A stretch of DNA of 64,000 nucleotides, taken from NCBI RefSeq assembly GCF_002019595.1, contig NZ_KV917369.1, positions 2,442,417 through 2,506,416 of the forward strand, given 5' to 3'. The translations under genes and the position numbers were made by a program. The notes under the pieces are model-generated. The model worked only from the letters and a program-made list of their open reading frames with translations. It did no database searches and was not told where the DNA came from. The stretch is from Priestia abyssalis. GTDB taxonomy: Bacteria > Bacillota > Bacilli > Bacillales > Bacillaceae_H. This document shows positions 44,412-52,670 of the stretch, in pieces. Position 1 is the stretch's first letter, and each line of letters begins with the position of its first letter.

Positions 44412-45671
44412 ATGTCAAATACAGATCAAATGCCTCGGGAAGAAGGAATAGGTTCTACCTTAAATCTTATGGAAGAAGGATACAAGTACATTTTGAACAG
44501 ACGTCACCGTTTTAATTCTGATATTTTCGAGACTCGTTTGCTTGGAAAGAAAGCAATCTGCATGGGAGGAAAGGAAGCTGCGGAAGTTTTTTATGACACT
44601 GAGAAATTCAAAAGGAAAGGTGCAGCACCAAACCGGATTGTGCAAACATTATTTGGCAAGAATGGTGTTCAGGCGTTAGATGGACAGGCCCATAGACATC
44701 GCAAGGAAATGTTCATGTCGATTATGTCTCCTGACGAAATTGAAAAGCTAACCGACATTACAAAAAAACAGTGGGAGATAGCAGTGGGTAAATGGGAACA
44801 GATGGATAAGGTTATTCTTTATGAAGAAGCGAAGGAAATTATGTGCAGGACAGCCTGCCAGTGGGCAGGTGTACCGGTACAAGAAAACGAAGTTAAGAGG
44901 CTGACAAAAAATTTGGGGGCGATGTTCGAGTCGGCAGCTACAGTTGGCCTAAATCATTGGCTAGGAAGACATGCACGGAATTACGAAGAAATATGGATTG
45001 AAGAACTTATTGAAAGGGTTCGTAAAGGGAAAGTGAATCCCCCTGATAATACCATATTACACAGATTTGCCTGGTATCGCGATTTGGAAGGGAATCTTCT
45101 CGATATCGAGACCGCTGCTGTAGAAGTGATCAATATTTTGAGACCGATTGTAGCGATTGCTATATTCATCAATTTCATTGCGCTGGCAGTGCACCATTAT
45201 CCGGAAGAAAGGGAGAAACTTAAATCTGGCGATGAAAAGTATGCTCAGATGTTTGTACAGGAAGTTCGCCGTTTTTATCCATTTTTTCCGTTTGTCGTGG
45301 CGCTGGTAAAAAAAGATTTCACCTGGAAAGGCTATAAATTTGAAGAAGGAACGTTAACCTTGCTGGATCTTTATGGCACAAATCATGACCCTAAAATTTG
45401 GAAAGCTCCTGGTTTGTTCATTCCTGAACGGTTTGCAAAATGGGAAGGAAGCCCTTTTAGCTTCATTCCACATGGGGGTGGTGATTACTTTATGGGACAT
45501 CGTTGTGCTGGGGAGTTGGTCACCATTGAAGTCATGAAAGTGAGTCTTGATTATCTAGCGAATCGAATGGATTATGAAGTTCCTGACCAGGATTTAAGTT
45601 TCAGCATGATTAGCATGCCAAGTATTCCCCATAGTAAAGTAGTAATCAAAAATGTTAAACAGAGGATATAA
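44412..45671 (+). CDS. cypC: Cytochrome P450 fatty-acid peroxygenase (CYP152)
   Basis: ATG 44412 ([20 protein letters not shown]) is chosen because GGAGAT stands 8 bases before it. The 419-residue enzyme has the heme-thiolate Cys365 in [14 protein letters not shown], the [10 protein letters not shown] helix and the active-site [12 protein letters not shown] segment, whose Arg-Pro pair binds the fatty-acid carboxylate. CYP152 enzymes use H2O2 to hydroxylate fatty acids at the alpha or beta carbon, without a reductase; B. subtilis YbdT (CypC) is the type. Single gene, adjoining the accessory region. Confidence 0.92.
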   Translation: MSNTDQMPREEGIGSTLNLMEEGYKYILNRRHRFNSDIFETRLLGKKAICMGGKEAAEVFYDTEKFKRKGAAPNRIVQTLFGKNGVQALDGQAHRHRKEMFMSIMSPDEIEKLTDITKKQWEIAVGKWEQMDKVILYEEAKEIMCRTACQWAGVPVQENEVKRLTKNLGAMFESAATVGLNHWLGRHARNYEEIWIEELIERVRKGKVNPPDNTILHRFAWYRDLEGNLLDIETAAVEVINILRPIVAIAIFINFIALAVHHYPEEREKLKSGDEKYAQMFVQEVRRFYPFFPFVVALVKKDFTWKGYKFEEGTLTLLDLYGTNHDPKIWKAPGLFIPERFAKWEGSPFSFIPHGGGDYFMGHRCAGELVTIEVMKVSLDYLANRMDYEVPDQDLSFSMISMPSIPHSKVVIKNVKQRI

Positions 45672-45787
45672 TTTATTTCTACTCAATGATTGTGAGTAAT
45701 TAGCTTATAAAATGAGTGCTAAAGTTCAATAAGTGAGAAACGGCTTCAACACGGCATTTGCTCTTCAACAATCGGGCGCCTTTCTTT

Positions 45788-46688
45788 GTGCGAAATGTTC
45801 CTGGCTCAAATGAAATGTGGTCACACATTTTCGGTAAAGGTCAGGCAGTTTTAGATTTCTAAAACTGAAGGGTTATGTCGAGGAGTCGAATGAGGAGGTA
45901 ACGCTCTGAAAGGCTTCCCCTGCGTCGAATAGCACGCTAATCAGTAAGGAAAGGCGTGTTATAAGCTCGACTAATAGGCATGAGAATTTACCGTAACAGT
46001 CTGGCTGACGAAAGCCTACCCGATGGGGTGGTGTAAATCATGGTGCTTGGGTTGAACAGATAGGGTGAGAATGCAATGTAAATACAATAAGATACGGTAT
46101 TGCTGACGAACTTCTGAATGTACGGGTCTAGACGCGCATTATATAGAAATGTATTTACTACTAAATGTAGGGTTAGCTGTGGATGAGTAAGAATGAAGAA
46201 TATGAAAATCTATCTTGTGTTACAGGCACATGCAAGGCTAACAGGCTCATAGGAAGCACCTAAGTTTGTTCCATAATAGATGTAACTCAACGTTGTAAGC
46301 TGATAACGTGGAGAGCTTACTCTCGGTGAAGCGTTGGAAAGGAAAATAGTCGTGAGAATAGCGATTGTATAACTTTTCTTCATATCAGTGAAAGTGGTGG
46401 CACAGTACCAATGAAATGTCTAATCCACATGGAGGGATAGCCACTAGACTAATGAAGAATCAGTTAATCATGTAAGGCAAGTCTTTATCGGTTAATAAGG
46501 TTCTCGTAAGACTAAAAGAGGTTTACCTCCCACGGGAGGCACCGACTTATTGAAACGAAAGAGTTGAGACACATAAAGTGTTGATGATTAAATTGAATTG
46601 GATTAGTTGGAACGCCGTATGAGGTGAAAGTCTCATGTACGGTGTGAACAGGGGGAAAAGGGAGCGATAACTTCAAACCCTTACCTAT
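45788..46688 (+). mobile_element. ORF-less group II intron
   Basis: Starts GTGCG at 45788, the usual 5' end of bacterial group II introns, and ends near ACCTAT at 46688 with a domain VI-like stem. Domain V at 46612-46645 is almost canonical: CCGTATGAG, loop GTGAAAG, CTCATGTACGG. The catalytic triad is CGC instead of AGC. About 900 bases between contain no open frame of note, so there is no reverse transcriptase/maturase. The boundaries are approximate. The intron sits in a dispersed TTCAACAATCGGGCGC element. Confidence 0.8.
46612..46645 (+). ncRNA. Group II intron domain V
   Basis: ACGCCGTATGAGGTGAAAG (46612-46630) followed by TCTCATGTACGGTGT: 34-base hairpin with the AU...GUA bulge and GUGAAAG loop area, the most conserved piece of these introns. 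Confidence 0.85.
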
Positions 46689-46750
46689 CTGTATAGTAAT
46701 AAGGTGTCCTTTTGTATTGGGCCATCTAATGAAAGAAATACTATTAACCT

Positions 46751-46779
46751 TTGACTTTTTCTAAAAAAAAGTATATAAT
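46751..46779 (+). promoter_or_regulatory. Strong sigma-A promoter of the macrolide locus
   Basis: TTGACT (46751-46756), 17-base spacer, TATAAT (46774-46779). Transcription should start about 46786, before the first leader peptide. Confidence 0.85.
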
Positions 46780-46818
46780 GAGCACTGTACTTTTACACTT
46801 AAGGAGGATTATTAAAAA

Positions 46819-46863
46819 ATGACACATTCTATGAGACTACGTTTCCCAACTTTGAACCAGTAA
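46819..46863 (+). CDS. ErmDL-type macrolide-sensing leader peptide
   Basis: AAGGAGG (46801-46807) then ATG 46819; peptide MTHSMRLRFPTLNQ (14 residues). As I recall this is identical to ErmDL, the leader of erm(D) of Bacillus, and its MRLR core is the arrest motif at which macrolide-bound ribosomes stall (+X+ motif Arg-Leu-Arg). Here it precedes an efflux/ABC-F locus, not an erm methylase. Stalling should change the fold of the long downstream attenuator. Confidence 0.9.
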   Translation: MTHSMRLRFPTLNQ

Positions 46864-46962
46864 TTGAATATGGTCAAAGGCTCTGTTTGTGTATGCAGAG
46901 TAAACGGGATTAGTCTGTCCTTTTTTAATAATCTTCATTTCAAATATAAACATGAAATGTGA

Positions 46963-46996
46963 AGAAAGGCGGATCGTGTTGCCTTTCTTTATTTTT
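46963..46996 (+). terminator. Attenuator terminator 1
   Basis: AGAAAGGC (46963-46970) / GCCTTTCT (46981-46988) then TTATTTTT, in the untranslated leader about 100 bases after the ErmDL-like peptide. A hairpin CTTCATTTCA..TGAAATGTGAAG (46933-46964) precedes it and overlaps its first arm, so the two compete. Confidence 0.75.
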
Positions 46997-47004
46997 GTGT
47001 AATT

Positions 47005-47030
47005 CCCCTTTTTTATTTTAGCAAAAGGGG
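47005..47030 (+). promoter_or_regulatory. Leader hairpin CCCCTTTT/AAAAGGGG
   Basis: Eight-base perfect stem (47005-47012 / 47023-47030) between the two leader terminators; not a terminator by itself. Confidence 0.5.
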
Positions 47031-47098
47031 TTATTTGGAGACAGCACTACTAGCTTAGCTCTATTCAAAAAGGATGGGGTGTATTCCCTTTACTCTGA

Positions 47099-47127
47099 AT
47101 CACAGACATATTGTCTGTGATTTTTTA
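47099..47127 (+). terminator. Attenuator terminator 2
   Basis: ATCACAGAC (47099-47107) / GTCTGTGAT (47113-47121) with six Ts. It stands before the second leader peptide, so transcripts must pass two terminators to reach the efflux gene. Confidence 0.8.
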
Positions 47128-47159
47128 TTTTCTTTTTAAAATGATTGGAGGCATTTTAT

Positions 47160-47183
47160 ATGATGATGTTACTTTTCTATTAA
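47160..47183 (+). CDS. Second leader peptide MMMLLFY
   Basis: TTGGAGG (about 47144-47150) then ATG 47160; seven codons ending at TAA 47181. The tail LLFY and the following stem are repeated before the ABC-F gene. It resembles the short hydrophobic MsrDL leader (MYLIFM) in size and character. Stalling here would cover the first arm of the next hairpin. Confidence 0.75.
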   Translation: MMMLLFY

Positions 47184-47250
47184 TACGAGCTTTCGTTTTC
47201 AGCTCGTATCGGTGAAGAATCGATACGTAAAAATTTTAGGAGGTATCGAT
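47183..47250 (+). promoter_or_regulatory. Translational attenuator of the MFS gene (four-arm)
   Basis: Arm 1 ATACGAGCT (47183-47191) pairs with arm 2 AGCTCGTAT (47201-47209). Arm 2 also pairs as CGTATCG (47205-47211) with arm 3 CGATACG (47221-47227). Arm 3 as ATCGATAC (47219-47226) pairs with arm 4 GTATCGAT (47243-47250), which touches the TAGGAGG ribosome binding site. Arms 1:2 and 3:4 close the site; stalling on the leader frees 2:3 and opens it. Confidence 0.8.
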
Positions 47251-47254
47251 TATA

Positions 47255-48445
47255 ATGGAAAATAAAAATTGGAAACGTAAATTTATTGCAATATATACAG
47301 GGCAGTTCTTTTCATTACTAAGTAGTGCGGCTGTTCAATTTAGTATTATTTGGTGGTTAACAGAAACAACAGGTTCTCCACTTGTATTAACACTGGCAGG
47401 GTTGGCTGGATTTTTGCCGCAAGCATTGGTTGGACCATTGGCTGGAACATTGACAGATCGTTACTCTCGTAAAATGATGATGATTCTGGCAGATATGACT
47501 GTTGCGCTAGGGAGTTTACTCTTATTTACATCGATGTATTTTAGTGAGCCAAGTATTACCCTAGTCGTACTCGTTTTAGTCGTCCGTTCACTTGCAACTG
47601 CTTTTCATATGCCGGCAATGCAAGCTACTGTACCATTGCTTGCACCTGAAGAGCACCTTACAAAGGTTGCGGGTTGGGGACAGACGGTAAGTTCAGTGTC
47701 AAATATTGCAGGACCAGCAGTAGGTATGTCATTACTTGCCGTTAGTTCGCTTGAATGGGTGTTATTGCTAGATGTTTTAGGTGCTGTTATAGCCAGCAGC
47801 GTTTTATTATTTATTCGCATTCCAAGAGTACCAAGAACAGAAGAAAAGGGTTCTAGCAGCTTTATGGTTGAAATGAAAGAGGGATATGACGCTCTTGTGA
47901 AGCATCCCGCCTTGTTGAAGTTAACAATCATCATGACCGTTGTAGCTCTTCTTTACATTCCTCTGGGCACGTACTTTCCACTTATGACACGTAATCATTT
48001 TGAAAAAGGTGTCGTAGAAGCAGGAATAGTCGAGATCGCCTTTGCCGTTGGCTTAATAGCAGGAGGTTCAATACTAGGTGTACTAGGAGATCGTTTTGAT
48101 AAAGTCAAAACTCTTGTCTCAGGGATGATGTTGATGGGCGTTGCATTATTCATTTCTGGTATGCTCTCATCGTCATTTTTCTATATCTTTATGGTGCTGA
48201 GTGGTTTAGTGGGTTTATCCGGTCCATTGTTTTCAGCGCCATTCTATGCCTATATCCAAACAGAAATCGAACCACACTTACTGGGGAGAGTATTTAGTTT
48301 GGTTACAAGTCTATCGTTACTAGCGACACCTATTGGGTACGCGCTGGCTGGAGTATTGATTGAATTAGCGAGTGTAGCCGCACTATTTTCTATAACAGGT
48401 GTTTTAATTATTCTAAATGCAGTTGCGGCAATGAAGACGAAGTAG
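47255..48445 (+). CDS. MFS macrolide efflux protein (Mef-like)
   Basis: A 396-residue major facilitator with 12 membrane helices. The start NWKRKFIAIYTGQFFSLLSS, the FxPxxxVGPLAGTLTDRYSRK loop (motif A) and SLATAFHMPAMQATVPLLAPEE strongly resemble Mef(A) and its relatives, though clearly distinct in sequence. It pumps macrolides out by proton antiport. Directly followed by its ABC-F partner, as in mef(A)-msr(D). Expression is governed by the leaders upstream. Confidence 0.87.
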   Translation: MENKNWKRKFIAIYTGQFFSLLSSAAVQFSIIWWLTETTGSPLVLTLAGLAGFLPQALVGPLAGTLTDRYSRKMMMILADMTVALGSLLLFTSMYFSEPSITLVVLVLVVRSLATAFHMPAMQATVPLLAPEEHLTKVAGWGQTVSSVSNIAGPAVGMSLLAVSSLEWVLLLDVLGAVIASSVLLFIRIPRVPRTEEKGSSSFMVEMKEGYDALVKHPALLKLTIIMTVVALLYIPLGTYFPLMTRNHFEKGVVEAGIVEIAFAVGLIAGGSILGVLGDRFDKVKTLVSGMMLMGVALFISGMLSSSFFYIFMVLSGLVGLSGPLFSAPFYAYIQTEIEPHLLGRVFSLVTSLSLLATPIGYALAGVLIELASVAALFSITGVLIILNAVAAMKTK

Positions 48446-48457
48446 GAGGGGAAAGCC

Positions 48458-48481
48458 GTGCAATTCTTATTATTTTATTAA
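48458..48481 (+). CDS. Third leader peptide (M)QFLLFY
   Basis: AGGAGGGG (48444-48451) then GTG 48458; seven codons ending at TAA 48479. Shares LLFY with the second leader; its stop codon overlaps the ATACGAGCT arm exactly as there. Ribosome binding site overlaps the end of the efflux gene. Confidence 0.72.
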   Translation: MQFLLFY

Positions 48482-48543
48482 TACGAGCTTGAATTAGAAG
48501 CTCGTATCGATTCTAGCTATCGATACGAAATCATAACATTTCG
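48481..48543 (+). promoter_or_regulatory. Translational attenuator of the ABC-F gene
   Basis: ATACGAGCTT (48481-48490) pairs with AAGCTCGTAT (48498-48507). CGTATCGA (48503-48510) pairs with TCGATACG (48520-48527). CGAAAT (48526-48531) pairs with ATTTCG (48538-48543), just before the GGGAGGT ribosome binding site. Same design as before the MFS gene, with a different last arm. Confidence 0.75.
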
Positions 48544-48556
48544 GGAGGTAGCAAAG

Positions 48557-50011
48557 ATGGAACAAATTTGTTTTGAATTAGAAAATGTCGAAGTGACCTA
48601 TTTAGATAAAGAGGTATTAAAGATTGAACGATTAGCTGTCCATCAATTTGACCGCATCGGTATCGTCGGAAAAAATGGAGCAGGGAAAAGTACGTTATTA
48701 AAGTTGCTTGCAGGTATTGTTCAACCATCAAGTGGGAAAGCGAATCGTCACGTAGAATGTGGTTATTTTGAGCAAGTTGAAGCTCCAACAGCCGCAGAAG
48801 CTGATCCAGCGTTACTCGGAAAATTAAATGTTCCACAAAATTCTGATCAGCTAAGTGGCGGGGAGCAAACAAGGCTGAAGCTTGCACAAATGTTTACTCA
48901 TTATTACGAAGCGTTACTAATCGATGAGCCGACAACACACTTGGATCAAGATGGCATTTCGTTTTTACTTGATGAACTTATGTTTTACTATGGAGCGCTT
49001 ATATTAATTAGTCATGACCGTGCTGTACTAGACAAACTCGTCACAACGATTTGGGAAGTACATGAAGGCAAGGTAAACGTCTATTCAGGAAATTATAGCG
49101 AATACATGGCTCAAAAGCAGTTAGAACGTGAACAACAGAGTCAAGCTCATGACCAATTCATAAAAGAAAAGAGTCGACTTGAAAAAGCTGCGCAAGAAAA
49201 AATAAAAAAGGCTGAAAAAATCGCTCAAGCTGGAAGTATGTCAAAAAAAGAATCAAAGTCAAAAGCGAACCGTATGTTTGAGTCGAAATCTAAAGGCACG
49301 AGTCAAAAAGCAGTGCATCGCGCAGCAAAAGCGATTGAACAGCGAATGAAGAAATTGCACGAAGTCGAAGCTGTACAAGAGGAAAGGCAAATCGTGTTCC
49401 GTCAGTCGAAGGCAGTGGAATTGCATAATAAGTTCCCGATTATGGCAGACAGACTAACCCTTCAAGTGAAGGATAAAATATTGTTGGATGAAGTGAGTTT
49501 CCAGCTGCCACTTGGCAAAAAAATAGCGATTACCGGTGCAAATGGTAGTGGTAAAAGTACATTGCTTTACCATATAGCGAATCATGGTGCTGAATTAACC
49601 ATTTCACCCAAAGCAAAAATGGGTTACTTCCGTCAAATGAGCTATCAATTTACGAGTGATGAAACGGTACTGCAATTTGTGAAAAATCGCTCAGAATACG
49701 ATGAAGGATTTTTACGAAGCGTTTTACACTCGATGCAGTTTGTCGGTACAGATATACTAAAAAGTGTAAAGTCATTAAGTGGTGGAGAAGCTATTCGCCT
49801 CCAACTTTGTCAGCTGTTCTTAGGGGAATATAACATTTTATTGTTAGACGAACCGACCAATTTTTTAGATATCCATGCCATTGAAGCATTAGAACGTTTT
49901 ATAGCTGTATATGAAGGAACTATCATATTTGTATCGCATGACCAATCGTTCATTAAAAATATTGCAGACGTAAAGTATAACATTCTGGAGAAAAAATTGA
50001 TTCGAGAGTGA
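48557..50011 (+). CDS. ABC-F ribosomal protection protein (Msr(D)-like)
   Basis: A 484-residue protein with two ATP-binding domains and no membrane helix. First Walker A GKNGAGKST, LSGGEQ, Walker B LLIDEPTTHLD; a Lys-rich linker (about 190-290, KSRLEKAAQEKIKKAEK...); second Walker A GANGSGKST, LSGGEA, LLLDEPTNFLD. The layout and linker length match antibiotic-resistance ABC-F proteins (Msr(D)/Vga class), which remove macrolides, ketolides or related drugs from the ribosome. Paired with the efflux gene upstream; own leader peptide. Confidence 0.9.
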   Translation: MEQICFELENVEVTYLDKEVLKIERLAVHQFDRIGIVGKNGAGKSTLLKLLAGIVQPSSGKANRHVECGYFEQVEAPTAAEADPALLGKLNVPQNSDQLSGGEQTRLKLAQMFTHYYEALLIDEPTTHLDQDGISFLLDELMFYYGALILISHDRAVLDKLVTTIWEVHEGKVNVYSGNYSEYMAQKQLEREQQSQAHDQFIKEKSRLEKAAQEKIKKAEKIAQAGSMSKKESKSKANRMFESKSKGTSQKAVHRAAKAIEQRMKKLHEVEAVQEERQIVFRQSKAVELHNKFPIMADRLTLQVKDKILLDEVSFQLPLGKKIAITGANGSGKSTLLYHIANHGAELTISPKAKMGYFRQMSYQFTSDETVLQFVKNRSEYDEGFLRSVLHSMQFVGTDILKSVKSLSGGEAIRLQLCQLFLGEYNILLLDEPTNFLDIHAIEALERFIAVYEGTIIFVSHDQSFIKNIADVKYNILEKKLIRE

Positions 50012-50026
50012 TTTCAAATTAATACT

Positions 50027-50063
50027 AGGATAAGCCGCCAAGATATTCTCAGTAACTTATCCT
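50027..50063 (+). terminator. Hairpin after the ABC-F gene
   Basis: AGGATAAG / CTTATCCT stem 15 bases after the stop; short T-rich tail (TTCC). It ends the macrolide operon. Confidence 0.6.
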
Positions 50064-50767
50064 TCCATCTGTCTGTTTTAATTTTTGCGTTTTCAGTCAC
50101 CCTTAGTTATTAAGGATAATCAAAAAATGTATACACTTGAAAATGGTCAAAAAGCCATTTATATGGTTGACCGACTTTTTAATTTTTTAGTTTTTGAAAA
50201 CCTTATCCAGTTCCATATTCTTCTTAAAATTAACAGTGGATTAAAAAAGAAGCTTGTACGCATTTACCGATAGGGCTTTAATCGCTAAAAACAGAAATAA
50301 TAGTCAATTAAATTTCCAAAAGAAAAAGGGGCAGGTATACAAAACTTGCTCCTTTTGATTTTTAAAGTGGACTTTGGCTTTGTAAAAACCACTGCGATAA
50401 TCGCTGTCGAATCAAGCATCGCTGGCAACATGCGAGCTACCTACAATGATCAAGTAGTGAGTATGGTTAACATCTCTAGTGCGGCTGGTGTTGCCAGGTG
50501 GACATCGAACAGGTACTATCCCAGATTAATTTGTATAGGAATGTTCTACTATGTAAGCTGTTTCAGATAAAAAGTATGTAAGACAAGGTGACAGTTGTAA
50601 CTCCCAAGCTACCGAATGGCTTTATAATTGTAGAATCATCTGCATGTATGGATCCGGTGAAGAATGATGAACAGAAATCTGCAAAAAACGGATTGAAGAC
50701 AGAGTGTGGATGCTAAAAGGATACATGCTGCAGGAACAACTTTATTAGAAAAGGGGAGTCATGAAGT
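50064..50767. other. Gap with decayed coding fragments
   Basis: Short open stretches at 50085-50273 and 50346-50570 are protein-like in places (for example VVSMVNISSAAGVARWTSNR) but match nothing I know, lack ribosome binding sites and are probably remnants. Confidence 0.4.
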
Positions 50768-51040
50768 ATGTTTACTACAGTTGTAGAAGAAAGTCTTACT
50801 TATGGACAGGCCATTGATAAATGTATCCATGAGGGAAAGAAAATCTCTCGTTCTATATGGGGAGGATATTGGTTTTATGAGGAAAATCCATCGTTCGCCA
50901 AGCCTAAAGAGGATGGCTATGTTAGAGCGTGGGAAATGAAAGGTGTCATCGTCGCAGTATCCAAGAGTATGGATGGCCTTATTCCTGCCACTCCTTTTTT
51001 AGAAGATATGTTAGCTACTGATTGGCGTGTAGTTGAATGA
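50768..51040 (+). CDS. DUF2829 family protein (Tad2-like, anti-Thoeris)
   Basis: A 90-residue protein: TYGQAIDKCIHEGKKISRSI, WGGYWFYEE, RAWEMKGVIVAV, then PATPFLEDMLATDWRVVE. The FGEAL-like start, K..SR..W pattern and terminal DMLAxDWxVVE define DUF2829, the family of phage protein Tad2, which binds and hides the cyclic ADP-ribose signal of the Thoeris defence system. Preceded by GGGGAG. Standing alone in an accessory region, with an IS3 element after it; probably a phage relic or anti-defence gene. Binding activity is inferred. Confidence 0.8.
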   Translation: MFTTVVEESLTYGQAIDKCIHEGKKISRSIWGGYWFYEENPSFAKPKEDGYVRAWEMKGVIVAVSKSMDGLIPATPFLEDMLATDWRVVE

Positions 51041-51240
51041 AATACTCCTTATCTAGGTTACGTCTTTACCGTAAATGTAAAGGCGGTTTTTGGTGTTTTT
51101 AATTATTAAAAGCAGTATGTAACGAACGGTGTTTTTACTGAAATCGGGTTAACCCCCTAATTTTGGACACATACTACTCTTAGCTCATTATTTCATAGAA
51201 TTGCTCTTTATTTTAGGTGAGGCAAGAAACTCATCCTGCC

Positions 51241-52191
51241 TCATACTCTCACTTCTTTAATCGTTAGCTCTTCTGTTTGGTTTCGTTGATAAAATTCATT
51301 TGGTGCTAAATCTAAAATACTCGAATGGATTCTTCGATTATTGTAGAAATCCATGTATTCAGCCACCTCATGATACGCATCTGCGTAGGAATGAAAAGCG
51401 AACCGCCTCAAACATTCATACTCTAGTAATCGGTGAAACGACTCGATATGGGCATTCATATTCGGTGTTCTCGGCGGAATGCGTTCATGTTCGATGTGGA
51501 ACGTTTCACAGGCTTTCTGAAATGCCAGAGAAATAAATTGTGGGCCATTATCCGTTCGGATGACTGGCTTTGTTTCCCTTTCAAATTGCTGACGTTTAAA
51601 CAAGGCACGCTGCACGAGTTGGCCAGCATCGTATCCGGTACAATGTAAACCGATATGATAATCAATGATGGAACGGTCATATACATCAATGAGCGACAGA
51701 ATAAAGAAGAAACGCTCTTCGCCTTCGATGTAGCCGTATTTAATATCTGCTTCCCACAGCTGATTCGATTCAGTGATGATCCGGTTCCTTGCTAATTTTC
51801 TTGGATAGTGGAACTTCACTTCTCGCTGTGGCTGTAGGATATCGAGCTCCTTACATAACCGGTACACTTTCTTTTTGTTAATCTGTAGCGCATACTCGCT
51901 TCGAAGACGGAGGCACAACTTTCGATAGCCATAGACACCGGCTTCGCCTGAGATGAGTTCCATCAGCCATTCCTGTATTTGTTCATCCGGTATCTTCTTG
52001 CCGTTCTTAGTGAGTGAATAGCCCGGAATCGGCCGGCCCTCACTTACTGACTTCTCCTCTTTCTTATGTTGATAATAATACGTAGAAGGAGAAATCTCTA
52101 AAATCTTCAGGACTTTGCGGACGGCATACCCTTTCGCAATCCACTCATTCGCTACTTCAAGCGTTTCAGTAAGTGAGGGTTCTTCTTTTTT
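51241..52191 (-). CDS. IS3-family transposase OrfB (DDE integrase)
   Basis: Read by -1 frameshift from orfA at AAAAAAG (52191-52185), giving about 316 further residues (a separate start at 51963 would lack the N-terminal region). HTH_21-like segment (EWIAKGYAVRKVLKILEIS...), then the rve core with WEADIKYG (Asp), RTDNGPQF (Asp) and IESFHRLLEYE (Glu). Cuts and joins the IS ends. Confidence 0.88.
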   Translation of the reverse strand, partial: KKEEPSLTETLEVANEWIAKGYAVRKVLKILEISPSTYYYQHKKEEKSVSEGRPIPGYSLTKNGKKIPDEQIQEWLMELISGEAGVYGYRKLCLRLRSEYALQINKKKVYRLCKELDILQPQREVKFHYPRKLARNRIITESNQLWEADIKYGYIEGEERFFFILSLIDVYDRSIIDYHIGLHCTGYDAGQLVQRALFKRQQFERETKPVIRTDNGPQFISLAFQKACETFHIEHERIPPRTPNMNAHIESFHRLLEYECLRRFAFHSYADAYHEVAEYMDFYNNRRIHSSILDLAPNEFYQRNQTEELTIKEVRV

Positions 52192-52469
52192 AGTACGTCA
52201 CGGAGAATGGCGATTTCTAAATCCTTTTCGCCTAACAGCTTTTTAAGCTGGTCATTCTCATCCTCCAACTGTTTGATCTCTAAGGGAGAAACGATTTCTT
52301 GGACGGAATAATCTAGATTGCCTTGTTCCTGAAAAGCTTTTACCCATTTATTTACGAGATTGGGACTGAGTTCATGACGTCTCGCGACCAAAGCTTTATT
52401 GCCAGTTTCAATGGCTTCTTGTACCACCTGTTGTTTAAATTCAGCAGAATGTTTTCGTCTTTGCATCAA
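52152..52469 (-). CDS. IS3-family transposase OrfA (HTH)
   Basis: A 105-residue protein: RKHSAEFKQQVVQEAIETGN helix-turn-helix, then a leucine-zipper stretch (LEIKQLEDENDQLKKLLGEK) for dimerisation. Overlaps orfB by 40 bases; slippery AAAAAAG lies near its end. Confidence 0.88.
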   Translation of the reverse strand: MMQRRKHSAEFKQQVVQEAIETGNKALVARRHELSPNLVNKWVKAFQEQGNLDYSVQEIVSPLEIKQLEDENDQLKKLLGEKDLEIAILRDVLKKKNPHLLKRLK

Positions 52470-52670
52470 AAAATCCCCCTTATTTTGGCTACCTCAAGTA
52501 TAAAACTACTCTTAGCAGGTGTCCAAATTCATTAGGGGGCTAAATAGAAATAAGCTCGAACCAAACAGAACTTCATGATATTTATATCTCTAACACGAGG
52601 TATTTTTTGAATGATTCCTTATTAGAAGAATAAACTTATTGGGGGGGATTTTGACAGGGGGTGAAAGAAC

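Larger units (their letters stand above)
51151..52542 (-). mobile_element. IS3-family insertion sequence
   Basis: About 1.39 kb, bounded by related ends CCCCCTAATTTTGGACAC (51153-51170) and, on the other strand, CCCCCTAATGAATTTGGACAC-like sequence (52519-52539). Contains orfA and orfB in the -1 frame relationship. The ends differ by a 3-base gap. No clear target duplication was found. Both ORFs look intact, so it may be active. Confidence 0.88.

Noticed and set aside
45672..46750. Possible protein remnant between P450 and macrolide locus
   Set aside because: Stops in all frames; group II intron RNA features explain the conserved-looking sequence.
50346..50570. 74-codon frame
   Set aside because: No ribosome binding site and no recognisable family; treated as a remnant.
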